64,000 nucleotides of DNA from Clostridiales bacterium (lineage in GTDB: Bacteria > Bacillota > Clostridia > Saccharofermentanales > DTU023). Location of the stretch: contig SFFI01000006.1 of the NCBI GenBank assembly GCA_004556925.1, positions 1-64,000 of the forward strand. Direction: 5' to 3'. Below, piece by piece: positions 1 through 9,942 of this stretch. The first letter of the stretch is position 1. Every line of letters begins with the position of its first letter. The position numbers and the translations under genes were made by a program. The notes below the pieces were generated by a model, which was not told the DNA's origin, did not search any database, and was given only the letters and a program-made list of their open reading frames with translations.

Positions 1-418
1 GTGGCAGATTGGTATTTCTACTAGTTTGCCGCCAATGTGGAGCTCTCACCTTGTGCTGTAATTGGTGGTAAATTGACATTTTCGCTAGTTAGCCGCCAAC
101 GTGGACTTCTCGCCTAGTGCTGTAATTGGTGGCAATTTGATGTTTTGTCAAAATCCCACCAAAAATGTAGCTTTGAGTAGAAACGAAAATGGCGGCAAGA
201 GGCCATAAGAGCAAAATGCCACCAATGTTGGGTTTTTCAATTGAAAGGTCATTGGCGGCAAAACGAAGTTTTCTTATATTGCCGCCAAGAGAAAAATTCT
301 CTGCAGCTAAGTAATTGGTGGCAGATTGGTATTTCTACTAGTTTGCCGCCAATGTGGACTTCTCTCCTTGTGTTGCGATTGGTGGCAAAAAGCGATAAAT
401 GCCAAAATGCCACCAATG
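1..418. repeat. Hairpin array 1 (TTGGTGGCA family), cut by the window edge
   Basis: Seven units, the first cut by the window edge, each start with TTGGTGGCA or TTGGCGGCA and close about 18 nt later with TGCCACCAA or TGCCGCCAA. Arm starts fall at 62, 126, 189, 252, 315 and 379, so the unit length is 63-64 bp. The arms vary between GGTGG and GGCGG, and the partner arm often, not always, changes to CCACC or CCGCC; the unit at 252 is GGCGG with CCGCC. Loops differ from unit to unit except that the first and sixth units are near copies. No protein-coding signal is seen. The same family recurs at 16.6 and 30.3 kb. Function unknown. Confidence 0.9.
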
Positions 419-455
419 TTAGAAGAAGGAGTAAATAAGAAAGAATAAAAGACCT

Positions 456-474
456 GGCGAAATACTTTTTCGCC
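456..474. other. Small inverted repeat GGCGAAA/TTTCGCC
   Basis: A 7-bp stem around a 5-nt centre lies just right of hairpin array 1. It is not followed by a T tract long enough to call a terminator. Between it and the 40-bp repeats (about 475-590) I see nothing recognisable. Confidence 0.35.
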
Positions 475-590
475 TTACAGGATTTTACATACGCTTAATA
501 AATAGAGGATTTTTACAAGGATTTAGCTTATACTTAACATTAAATGTGCATAAGACCAGTTTTTTGGATGGCTTGCGCAGTTCGCGCGCC

Positions 591-972
591 ACACTGTGGC
601 TGACCGCACCGGGCCAGCCGCACTGTGCAGAAGCATGAGGCGTAGCACCGGGCCTAGGCGCACCGTGCAAAAGCATGAAGCACAGCACCGGGTCTAGACG
701 CACCGTGCGGAAGCATGAGGCATAGCACCGGGCCTAGGCGCACCGTGCGAAAGCATGAGGCGTAGCACCGGGCCTAGACGCACCGTGCGGAAGCATGAGG
801 CGTAGCACCGGGCCTAGGCGCACCGTGCAGAAGCATGAGGCGTAGCACCGGACCTAGGCGCACCGTGCGGAAGCATGAGGCGTAGCACCGGGCCTAGACG
901 CACCGTGCGGAAGCATGAGGCACCGCACCGGACCTAGGCACAAAGTGCAGAAGCATGAGGCTCCGCACTACG
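591..972. repeat. 40-bp tandem repeat block
   Basis: Eight full copies of a 40-bp unit start at 621, 661, 701, 741, 781, 821, 861 and 901, with a degenerate partial copy on each side (about 591-620 and 941-972). Each unit carries GCACCGGGCCTAGG, then the near-palindrome CGCACCGTGCG, then AAGCATGAGG. The 8-bp palindrome GCCTAGGC recurs in most units; some units have CCTAGAC instead. Forty is not a multiple of three, and no frame stays open through the block, so it is not a protein repeat. It ends about 90 bp before the binding-protein gene at 1065, so it could influence that gene; this is inference. Confidence 0.92.
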
Positions 973-1064
973 CTAGCCAGCCTAGCAGCCAAGAACGCGT
1001 AACCCCGCAGACAAAAACTGGTTTGCGGCACAAAAGAACACTTATCCTTTGAGGAGGCAAAAAC

Positions 1065-2390
1065 ATGAAAAAATCCTTATCGTTTCTGATCAGCATCTGC
1101 TTGGTCTTGAGCCTGGTCCTGGCTGCAGCCGCCCCTGTCTTCGCTAAAGAAGATTCGGAAGTTTCCAAGATTATTGCGGAAGCTGAGGGCATGACTTTGG
1201 AAGAATTGGCCAAGAAGGCTATTGAAGAGTCCAATGGGGCTATGTTTTACGGTGTGGGTAACTCCAGCCGCGGCAAAACCGCCCTTCCCCTCTTCATTGA
1301 TTATCTGAAGACCATCGATCCTGACTACAATATGGAGTTCGAGTGGCAGCAACCCAAGAATAACAAGATTTTTGACCAGCTGACCGCTGACTCTCTGAAA
1401 GAAACGGGCACCTTCGCCATGACCCTAATTCAAGATGGTAACCAGATCCAGAGCAAGATGGTCGAACCTGGTATTCTGGATACTTTTGTACCCCTGGAAT
1501 GGGCCGAGCAAAATGACGTGAAGGCAGAAGATGTGAAGTTTCTGCCCCTGCAAACCTTGAACAAGGTTTTCATGTTCAACAACACCGGCGACAAAACCTA
1601 CAATAATGTGTGGGACTTTGTAGCAGAAGGTGAACATGGCCTGTACATGGACATTGACTCCGAAATCGTAGGTAAAAACTTCCTTTACATGCTGACCGAA
1701 GACCAGTATGCCGCTTGGATGCGGGAAGCTTTCGAAGAGCTGGATGACGACCAAAAAGCTTACTTTGAGCCCGTGATCGAAGAAATGAAAATGGACGCAG
1801 AAGACCTGGGTCTGGGTGAAGATGGCGCCTACGCCTTAGCTTGGATTAAGCTTTGGGTAGAATCCTACAGCGAACAAACCGATGACGGCCCTATCTGCAA
1901 TATCTTGGTTGATAAGTCTGCCACCGACCAATTTGGTCTTTTGGTTTACTCCAAGCTCCGCAGCGTTGAAGAATCTGACTCTGTCTCCGTGAAGAATGTT
2001 GATGTCGCAGCCTACCAGGATGACTACGAAGGCATTGGCGGCTACGGCTACTGCCACTATCTCTTTGTTACCGACAACAGTCCCCTCCCCTGGACAGCCT
2101 GTGCCTTTATCGCTTACATGACCTGCACGGAAGACGGCTTCTCCGCTTGGGGCAAGGATATGGGCGGCTATTCTTCTAATCCAGATGTTGCTGAAAAGAT
2201 CGAAGAAACCTACCAGCACGCCAAGGGCGGCTATGTAGATGACGAATCCGTCTTTGAAGCTAAGAACGACCGTGGTTATGAATGGTGGACCGAAGAGGGC
2301 AAGCTGGTTCTGGAAGATCCTGAATACTGCAGCTCTGTCGCCTTCACCGTAGGTAGCTGGATTGAACTGCTGACCAAATATACGGAATAG
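1065..2390 (+). CDS. Extracellular solute-binding protein of an ABC importer
   Basis: A 441-residue secreted binding protein, first gene of an importer operon with the permease at 2678 and the ATPase at 4522. The N-terminus (MKKSLSFLISICLVLSLVLA) is a classical signal peptide ending in an AxA-like site (PVFA-KE). It has no lipobox: the only Cys in the signal is at position 12 inside the hydrophobic core with Ile before it. The rest resembles iron/thiamine/polyamine-type binding proteins that serve fused double permeases, but I cannot name the substrate. The start is supported by GAGGAGG 7-8 nt upstream. A strong hairpin lies in the gap before the permease, which would allow more binding protein than membrane protein to be made. 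Confidence 0.85.
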   Translation: MKKSLSFLISICLVLSLVLAAAAPVFAKEDSEVSKIIAEAEGMTLEELAKKAIEESNGAMFYGVGNSSRGKTALPLFIDYLKTIDPDYNMEFEWQQPKNNKIFDQLTADSLKETGTFAMTLIQDGNQIQSKMVEPGILDTFVPLEWAEQNDVKAEDVKFLPLQTLNKVFMFNNTGDKTYNNVWDFVAEGEHGLYMDIDSEIVGKNFLYMLTEDQYAAWMREAFEELDDDQKAYFEPVIEEMKMDAEDLGLGEDGAYALAWIKLWVESYSEQTDDGPICNILVDKSATDQFGLLVYSKLRSVEESDSVSVKNVDVAAYQDDYEGIGGYGYCHYLFVTDNSPLPWTACAFIAYMTCTEDGFSAWGKDMGGYSSNPDVAEKIEETYQHAKGGYVDDESVFEAKNDRGYEWWTEEGKLVLEDPEYCSSVAFTVGSWIELLTKYTE

Positions 2391-2504
2391 GCAGCTTTGC
2401 CGGTGAGGCCCCTAGCTTGCTCAAGCATATTATGCCAGCCAGCCCGGCCAGCCCAGTTAGTCCCAGCGCAGGCGCTGGGGCCGCGAGCGGCTAGGCCGCA
2501 AAGC

Positions 2505-2580
2505 TGCTGAGCTCCTAACTGCTAAGCTGCTAAACTGCTAAACTGCTAAACTGCTAACTGCTAACCTGCGGCTAAAAGCA
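2505..2580. repeat. Short CTGCTAAA-type direct repeats in an operon gap
   Basis: The 287-bp gap between the binding-protein and permease genes contains about seven runs of CTGCTAA(A/C/G), probably slippage products. Left of it (2391-2505) the DNA is GC-rich with AGCC/GGCC runs and no recognisable gene. Confidence 0.7.
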
Positions 2581-2620
2581 GCTTTGCCTGAGGGACCTCA
2601 AACCCTGATTGCTATTCTTA

Positions 2621-2660
2621 GGAGCCCTTGGAGCTTGCTCCGCTTCCAAGGGCTCCTTTT
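2621..2660 (+). terminator. Intercistronic hairpin with T tract
   Basis: GGAGCCCTTGGA pairs with TCCAAGGGCTCC (12-bp stem, 12-nt loop) and is followed by TTTT. It sits 18 bp before the permease start. This is the usual position for a partial terminator or mRNA-stabilising hairpin after a binding-protein gene. Because the next genes have no clear separate promoter, I read it as an attenuator rather than a full stop. Confidence 0.7.
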
Positions 2661-2677
2661 CCACTAGGAGACAAACC

Positions 2678-4519
2678 ATGCCATATTCAGATCCTATGAC
2701 TAAGGCTGCGCCTTCCCTCCGCTACCGGCGGTTTTGGAACCGGGTGAGGACCTTTATGTCTAAACCCTACAATGTTATCTTGCTCGTGCTGGGGATCATT
2801 TTGACGATCAGTACCATCGCGCCTATTGTCGCAATTGTCCACGACACCTTCCAGATCCACCCAGGTACGATTGACGCCCACTTAACCGGCCGGACCAGCG
2901 GCTACACCGTCGTCAACTATGTGGACCTCTTTACCAGCAGATTGGCAAGGGCCAACCTCTGGCAGCCCATGCTGAATACCCTCTATCTCTCCTTGGGGTC
3001 CTGCCTGGTCGCAGTTGTTTTCGGCGGGATCTTCGCCTTTTTCATCACGCGGACCAACCTAGCCTGGCGCAAATATCTGAGTTCGATTTTTATCTTTCCC
3101 TATATCATGCCCCAGTGGACCCTGGCCGTGGTCTGGCGGAATCTCTTTGACTCACGCGCCGTCACCCGCACGGCCAATGGCCTTTTGGCCACGCTTTTTG
3201 GCACGCAAATGCCCATGTGGTGGTGTCGGGGACTTTTCCCCAGCATGATGGTTTTAGGCCTCCATTACGCACCTTTTGCCTATATTCTGATTGGGGGCAT
3301 TTTGCGGAACATGGACTCCAACCTGGAGGAGGCTGCCATGATCTTGGACACCCCCCGCTGGAAGATGATCACCCGTATCAGCCTGCCCATGATCAAACCC
3401 GCCATCCTCTCCACTATCCTCCTGGTCTTTGGCTCTGCTATGGGATCTTACCCAGTCCCCCACTACTTAAACCTGACCACCCTGGCCACCAAGTATGTTT
3501 CCTTGAACTCCCGTTTTACCGGTCAGGCCAGTATTCTGGCCATCATCATGATGATCTTTGGCATCGTGATCATGGGCATGAATATCATGAGTACCAAGTC
3601 GCGTAAGAGTTACACGACGGTCACCGGGAAATCTGGCCAGATTTCCCGTCAGAACTTGGGAAGAGTCGGCAAATATGCCATTGCCATCCTCTTGGTGATT
3701 CTCACCTTCTTTACCAGTATCTTCCCCATTATTTCTTTTGCCTTTGAGACCTTCCTGCCCAACCCCGGCGACTATTCCTTCCTCTATACAGGCAACATAG
3801 AAAACCTGACCACCAAGTGGTGGGTGACGAGTGAAAACATCACGGAAAACGGCATGTACGGGCAGAAGGGTATTTTATATAACGAAACCATCTGGCGGGC
3901 CTTCAAGGGGACGATTGTCGTCGCCATCGCCTGCTCCCTGATTGCCGGTACCATCGGCACCCTGATCGGCTATGCGGTGGCCAAGCAGAGGCGAAGTCCC
4001 TGGGCCAACTATGTCAACTCCGTGGCCTTCCTGCCCTACCTCATGCCCTCTATTGCCGTAGGGGCCGCCTTCTTTATCCTCTTCTCCAACGAGCGGATCA
4101 ACCTCTTTAATACCTATACCCTCCTGATCATTGTTGGTACGGTCAAATATATTCCCTTCGCCTCCCGGTCTGCCCTCAACTCCATGCTCCAGCTGTCGGG
4201 AGAAATTGAGGAGGCGGCGATTATCCAGGATGTGCCCTGGATCAAGCGCATGTCCCGCATTATTATCCCTATTCAGAAATCGGCCATTATCAGCGGTTAC
4301 CTGCTGCCCTTTATGACCTGTTTGAGAGAACTCTCGCTCTTCATGCTACTCTGCGTGCAAGGGTTTATCTTATCCACGACCCTGGATTATTTTGATGAAA
4401 TGGGTCTTTACGCATTTTCGAGTGGGATTAACCTCCTCCTGGTGGTAACACTGCTCGTCGTCAACGGCTTGGTTAATAAGTTGACCGGAGCCAGTCTGGA
4501 TGAAGGAATTGGAGGTTAA
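2678..4519 (+). CDS. Fused double-domain ABC importer permease
   Basis: A 613-residue membrane protein with two tandem permease domains of the FbpB/ThiP kind. Each half has about six hydrophobic segments and its own EAA coupling loop: LEEAAMILDTPRWKM in the first half and IEEAAIIQDVPWIKRM in the second. A single polypeptide can therefore form the whole channel and meet the two ATPase subunits. The start at 2678 (MPYSDPMTK) is chosen because CTAGGAG lies just upstream; an in-frame start at 2609 would put the intercistronic hairpin inside the gene. It ends 2 bp before the ATPase gene. Substrate unknown: iron, thiamine, putrescine and phosphonate importers share this layout. Confidence 0.88.
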   Translation: MPYSDPMTKAAPSLRYRRFWNRVRTFMSKPYNVILLVLGIILTISTIAPIVAIVHDTFQIHPGTIDAHLTGRTSGYTVVNYVDLFTSRLARANLWQPMLNTLYLSLGSCLVAVVFGGIFAFFITRTNLAWRKYLSSIFIFPYIMPQWTLAVVWRNLFDSRAVTRTANGLLATLFGTQMPMWWCRGLFPSMMVLGLHYAPFAYILIGGILRNMDSNLEEAAMILDTPRWKMITRISLPMIKPAILSTILLVFGSAMGSYPVPHYLNLTTLATKYVSLNSRFTGQASILAIIMMIFGIVIMGMNIMSTKSRKSYTTVTGKSGQISRQNLGRVGKYAIAILLVILTFFTSIFPIISFAFETFLPNPGDYSFLYTGNIENLTTKWWVTSENITENGMYGQKGILYNETIWRAFKGTIVVAIACSLIAGTIGTLIGYAVAKQRRSPWANYVNSVAFLPYLMPSIAVGAAFFILFSNERINLFNTYTLLIIVGTVKYIPFASRSALNSMLQLSGEIEEAAIIQDVPWIKRMSRIIIPIQKSAIISGYLLPFMTCLRELSLFMLLCVQGFILSTTLDYFDEMGLYAFSSGINLLLVVTLLVVNGLVNKLTGASLDEGIGG

Positions 4520-4521
4520 GT

Positions 4522-6147
<1,626 letters not shown>

Positions 6148-6208
6148 GGGAATGACAAGACTTGTTCCAGGCACGGGCCTGTGACTAACTGTTCTAAACC
6201 ATTGTCAA

Positions 6209-6248
6209 AGGTGGGCTTTGCGGGATATCCCTCAAAGCCCACCTTTTT
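6209..6248 (+). terminator. Rho-independent terminator of the importer operon
   Basis: AGGTGGGCTTTG pairs with CAAAGCCCACCT (12-bp perfect stem; the loop itself contains GGGATATCCC) and runs into TTTTT. It lies 62 bp after the ATPase stop codon. Confidence 0.9.
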
Positions 6249-6727
6249 GCTTAGGCCGAGGCCTGCGCTACTCGCGCTCTCCTTCGGTTTTTCTACTAGA
6301 CGGGCAAAAATGCAGGTAGTGGAAGGGTCCGAGGAGGTCCTTCCACCCACAAGCTGCAAAAATGCCTAAATTCCCACCCACTACTTGAATACTTGCACGG
6401 TCACACACCCATTAGCTGAAAATTTTACCGAGTGCCAGATAATCCGAAGAAGATTCAGAGTTCTAGTCTTGCTTTCTAAAAGAAGCCAGGATGCTTAGGT
6501 CGAGGGCTGAGAGAAAAAGGCTCAAGGTAGGTTGTCGGCTGCACTAGTGTCTGGCAATTGCTGGACCTGGTCTTGCAAGTGGACTCGGAATGGAAGTCCT
6601 CTCCTTGGACTTCGACAATCCCTCCCTGCGCAGCATCAGATAGTTGGTCATCCGCCCAGGTCAGGCTGGGGAGGGAAGTGATGGCAAGTATAAATGCCAT
6701 TAAAATGACTAATAATTAGGAGCATGC
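6249..6727. other. Non-coding stretch with small inverted repeats
   Basis: About 480 bp with no gene I can support. It holds a small inverted repeat, GGAAGG with CCTTCC, near 6320-6345. A minus-strand frame at 6476-6700 begins with a signal-peptide-like stretch but has no ribosome binding site and no recognisable body. Confidence 0.4.
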
Positions 6728-6746
6728 GACAAATTGACGATTTGTC
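6728..6746. promoter_or_regulatory. Perfect inverted repeat GACAAAT-N5-ATTTGTC
   Basis: A 7-bp perfect dyad with a 5-bp centre lies about 20 bp upstream of a TATAAT at 6768-6773 and 135-150 bp upstream of the U32-family gene. Its size and place suit an operator. The TTGTCT/TTGTCC hexamers to its right could serve as -35, but the spacing (15 or 20) is poor, so the promoter itself is uncertain. Confidence 0.4.
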
Positions 6747-6880
6747 TTGTCCTAAGATCTTGTAGCTTATAATGAGGGACAAGAATCATATGTGAAAACG
6801 AGTGAAGTGGCATTTGTAGCTGAGGCATGCAGTAGATAAAACAGGAAAAGTAAGTGAGTTACTGGAATAGGGTGAGGCAA

Positions 6881-9862
6881 ATGAGTATGGAATTATTAGC
6901 GCCGGCGGGGACTTGGAAGGGCTTTAAGGCAGTTCTGGCACAGAAGCCAGATGTCATTTACTTGGGCGCAGGCGATCTCAATGCCCGGTCTGAAGAGGCC
7001 CAGTTTGCCTTGGCTGACCTACCTGACTTGGTCGCCCAGGCCCGGCTGGTGGGGACCAAAATTCACTTTACCCTCAATGTTTTGATTAAAGACGACGAGA
7101 TGGCTAGGGCCTTGGATTTAGCCCGTCAGGCGGATCAAGCAGGAGTGGCGGCCATCATTGTCCAGGATAAGGGGCTCATGTTAGCCATACGCCAAGCCCT
7201 CCCACACGCGGTCATTCACGCCTCTACCCAATGTAGTGTGGGGAGCCGCGAGCAGATCGCGGAGTTAGTCGATCTAGGAGTCAGCCGGGTTGTCCTGGCC
7301 CGGGAATTGAGCCTGGACCAGATCGCTGATCTTACTGCTTATGCCCATAGCCTGGGGATGGAGGTCGAAGTCTTTGTCCACGGCGCCACCTGCATGTCGG
7401 TTTCTGGCCAATGCCACATGAGTTTTTGTCGAGGCGGCCGCAGCGCCAACCGCGGGGCCTGTGCCCAGCCTTGTCGTTTGTCCTATCAAATTCTAGAAAA
7501 CGACAAGCCCCTCCGCGCCTCTGCCGCCTATTTGTCGCCCAAGGACCTCAGCTATTTCCCCTATCTCAAAGATTTGTCAAAAATCGGCGTGGATTCACTC
7601 AAGATAGAAGGCCGCCTGCGCAGTCCGGAGTATCAGGCCCAAGTAACCGCCATCTTTCAGCAGGCTTTGACGGAATTGGACCAGGCTTTGTCGAAGCCTG
7701 AAAGTCTTTTGTCGAAGCCTCAAGACCACTTGTTAAACCCCCACGGCCATTTGTCGAATCCTGAAATGGCTTTGTCAGATTCGCAAATTTTCACAGTAGA
7801 GCGAGAAAGAGATCTCACCATCGCCTTCAACCGGGGTGGGAGCTTTCAGGCTGCCTTCCTCCAAAACCAGAGAGATGCAGACTTTCTGAGTCCAGGCCAG
7901 GTGGGCCACTATGGTTATTACCTAGGCCAGGTCACAGAAATCAAGGACCGACAAGGCATCCTGCTTTATGCCTTAGATGAAGGTCTCGACGGAGACAAGG
8001 CAATGGACTCTGGCTCCCGCGCCAAGCGGGGCGGCGGATCCTGGACTGGCGTACGTGAAAAGGATTATCTGCCCAACCCAGGCAGCCAGATCAGTCTGAA
8101 AAATGCCGAGGGCGTGAGTGTCGCTTCGGCTCCTGTCGGTATCGTACGTCGCTCTAAAACACCCGGCAAGGTCGAAATCCAGGGCTTTCACCCCCGCGTC
8201 CTGCGTAAGCTCCGCCTCCCCCTAACTGTTTGGCAGCAGAAGCAAGACCGGGTGGTTGACCAAGATTTAAGAGCCCAGGCTACGCCGACAAAGGAGGGGG
8301 TCTGGATGTCCTTGTCGCTTGCCACCCCTCCGCATACTAGGCCTGTGAAGCCGATCAGACAAATTGTCGGGCACGAAGATCATAAAAGGGCTAATCACTC
8401 GGATTCTGCCCCCGCTTCTCAGCACTACATCCTGGAACTTAGTACCAAGACACAAACAGTCACCATTTGTTCGGATGAATTAGCCAATCCACCCCAGGAT
8501 ACCGGCTCACCCATTGACCCGGACCGCCTCCGCCAGCAGATGGGAAAGTTAGGCAATACGCCCTATCAGCTGATGGGTTTTGAAACTAGCCTGGGGTCAG
8601 ACGACTTACCGCGCTGGCGGATTGCTGACCTCAACGCTTTCAGGCGGGCGGGCCTGACCAAGCTTGAGGCCGCTTCTGGTCGCCCCACGTTTGAGCTCGC
8701 CTCTCCCGGCGTACTCTCCTCTCCCGGGGTAATGGCTCAGTCCACCCCTGGTGGGGGAGAAAACCCCGATCAGGCCGCAAGGCTTGCACCTATCCCAGCT
8801 TTAGAACTGGCAATTGGCCGTAACGCACCCTTACGGGAAGATGAAAGCTTGAAAATAAGAGGGTCCAAACCGGACAGGTCTCAGCAGGTGCAAAAAATCA
8901 TCTACCTACCCAATTACCAGGCCGGAGACGACTTGTCTGCCCTATCCGGCCGGGCCGGAGAATTATATATTTTCCCTTTGGAAGAGCTTTGTCAGTCCAA
9001 TCGGCAAGGCCGACAAGGCCTGCTTCATGGGGATCTAAGCCCGGCAAGTTGGGGCGCTTATCTTTCGCCCTTGCGCGCTTGGTCCTGCGCCCAAAGTATA
9101 GAAGCTGCTTTGTCGGAACTTGTCGGTCAAGGGCTCAGCGCCTTGGTCAGCCCCAGCAGCGGCCTGGTAGAACTCGTTCGACAAAGTGGCCTAGATCAGG
9201 AACTTTTAAGCAAGTTGGATCTCTATCTTTGGCAGGGGGCTCAAATTAGTAATCGACAAAGCTACGCCTTCTTGTCGGCTCGCGGCTATGATGGCCTGAT
9301 GATTTCTCCAGAATTAAGTCAAGGCGATCAAGAAAAACTTGCCGCCTCTTGCTCGGCCATAAGCCAGAGTTTTCAAGAAGAACTCGTCGGCTCTTGCTCA
9401 GCCATAAGCCAGAGTTTTCAAGAAGAACTCGTCGCCTCTTGCTCGGCTACGGCACAAGAAGGCCTGGCTACCGACGATTGCACCCACAACCCTATAAGTT
9501 CGGCTGCCCCCAGTAGCCCCGGGTCACAGAGGCAAACCCGGCCCATCCTGATGGTTTCCGGCCCCCTGGAAGCCATGTTCACCCGCTTCTGCCCCCTCGG
9601 TTATTCCCGGGGCCTGGAAGCCTGCGGCCTCTGCCGGCGGGAAGCCAAGAGGACAGATAAAAAGCCACATGCCAGCTATGCCTTGCAAGATGAAGAGGGC
9701 CGCCGCTTCCCCTTGACTCCCAAGGCTTGGGCAGACTGCTCTCTTCAGATTTGGGAAAGTAACCCCCGCCAGTGGCAGCCCCATGTCGACTGCATTTTAG
9801 GCTTCAATTACCTAGACCCAGACCTGTCTCGAATCCGGGCGGTTTTAGACCCCTATGCCTAA
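6881..9862 (+). CDS. Peptidase U32 family protein (RlhA-like), with repeat inserts
   Basis: About 993 residues. The N-terminus (MELLAPAGTWKGFKAVL) and the block with C-x5-GQCHMSFC-x2-GRSANRGACAQPC are the hallmarks of the U32 family, whose characterised member RlhA hydroxylates 23S rRNA in E. coli and is thought to carry an Fe-S cluster on such Cys. A further Cys set (CPLGYSRGLEACGLC) is near the C-terminus. I chose the ATG at 6881 because AGGGTGAGG lies just upstream; a GTG at 6854 is in frame without such a site. Two repeat inserts interrupt the family fold: LSKPE/LSNPE-like copies around 7680-7790, and three copies of a 15-residue unit (ASCSAISQSFQEELV) from 9346. TTGTCG is unusually frequent in this gene. 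Protease activity is doubtful for this family. Confidence 0.87.
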   Translation: MSMELLAPAGTWKGFKAVLAQKPDVIYLGAGDLNARSEEAQFALADLPDLVAQARLVGTKIHFTLNVLIKDDEMARALDLARQADQAGVAAIIVQDKGLMLAIRQALPHAVIHASTQCSVGSREQIAELVDLGVSRVVLARELSLDQIADLTAYAHSLGMEVEVFVHGATCMSVSGQCHMSFCRGGRSANRGACAQPCRLSYQILENDKPLRASAAYLSPKDLSYFPYLKDLSKIGVDSLKIEGRLRSPEYQAQVTAIFQQALTELDQALSKPESLLSKPQDHLLNPHGHLSNPEMALSDSQIFTVERERDLTIAFNRGGSFQAAFLQNQRDADFLSPGQVGHYGYYLGQVTEIKDRQGILLYALDEGLDGDKAMDSGSRAKRGGGSWTGVREKDYLPNPGSQISLKNAEGVSVASAPVGIVRRSKTPGKVEIQGFHPRVLRKLRLPLTVWQQKQDRVVDQDLRAQATPTKEGVWMSLSLATPPHTRPVKPIRQIVGHEDHKRANHSDSAPASQHYILELSTKTQTVTICSDELANPPQDTGSPIDPDRLRQQMGKLGNTPYQLMGFETSLGSDDLPRWRIADLNAFRRAGLTKLEAASGRPTFELASPGVLSSPGVMAQSTPGGGENPDQAARLAPIPALELAIGRNAPLREDESLKIRGSKPDRSQQVQKIIYLPNYQAGDDLSALSGRAGELYIFPLEELCQSNRQGRQGLLHGDLSPASWGAYLSPLRAWSCAQSIEAALSELVGQGLSALVSPSSGLVELVRQSGLDQELLSKLDLYLWQGAQISNRQSYAFLSARGYDGLMISPELSQGDQEKLAASCSAISQSFQEELVGSCSAISQSFQEELVASCSATAQEGLATDDCTHNPISSAAPSSPGSQRQTRPILMVSGPLEAMFTRFCPLGYSRGLEACGLCRREAKRTDKKPHASYALQDEEGRRFPLTPKAWADCSLQIWESNPRQWQPHVDCILGFNYLDPDLSRIRAVLDPYA
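9346..9465 (+). repeat. 45-bp in-frame tandem repeat inside the U32 gene
   Basis: Copies start at 9346, 9391 and 9436 (the last partial) and translate to a 15-residue Ser/Glu-rich unit containing one Cys. It keeps the frame and lies in a poorly conserved linker. Confidence 0.9.
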
Positions 9863-9942
9863 CTTGTCGATTGTCGATTGTCGACTGTAGATTGTCGGCT
9901 ACTTCTTGACAGCTACTTGTTGACAATGTGTCGAATAGAGGC

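Noticed and set aside
6476..6700. Small minus-strand secreted protein
   Set aside because: Starts like a signal peptide but has no ribosome binding site, no recognisable body and lies in non-coding-looking DNA.
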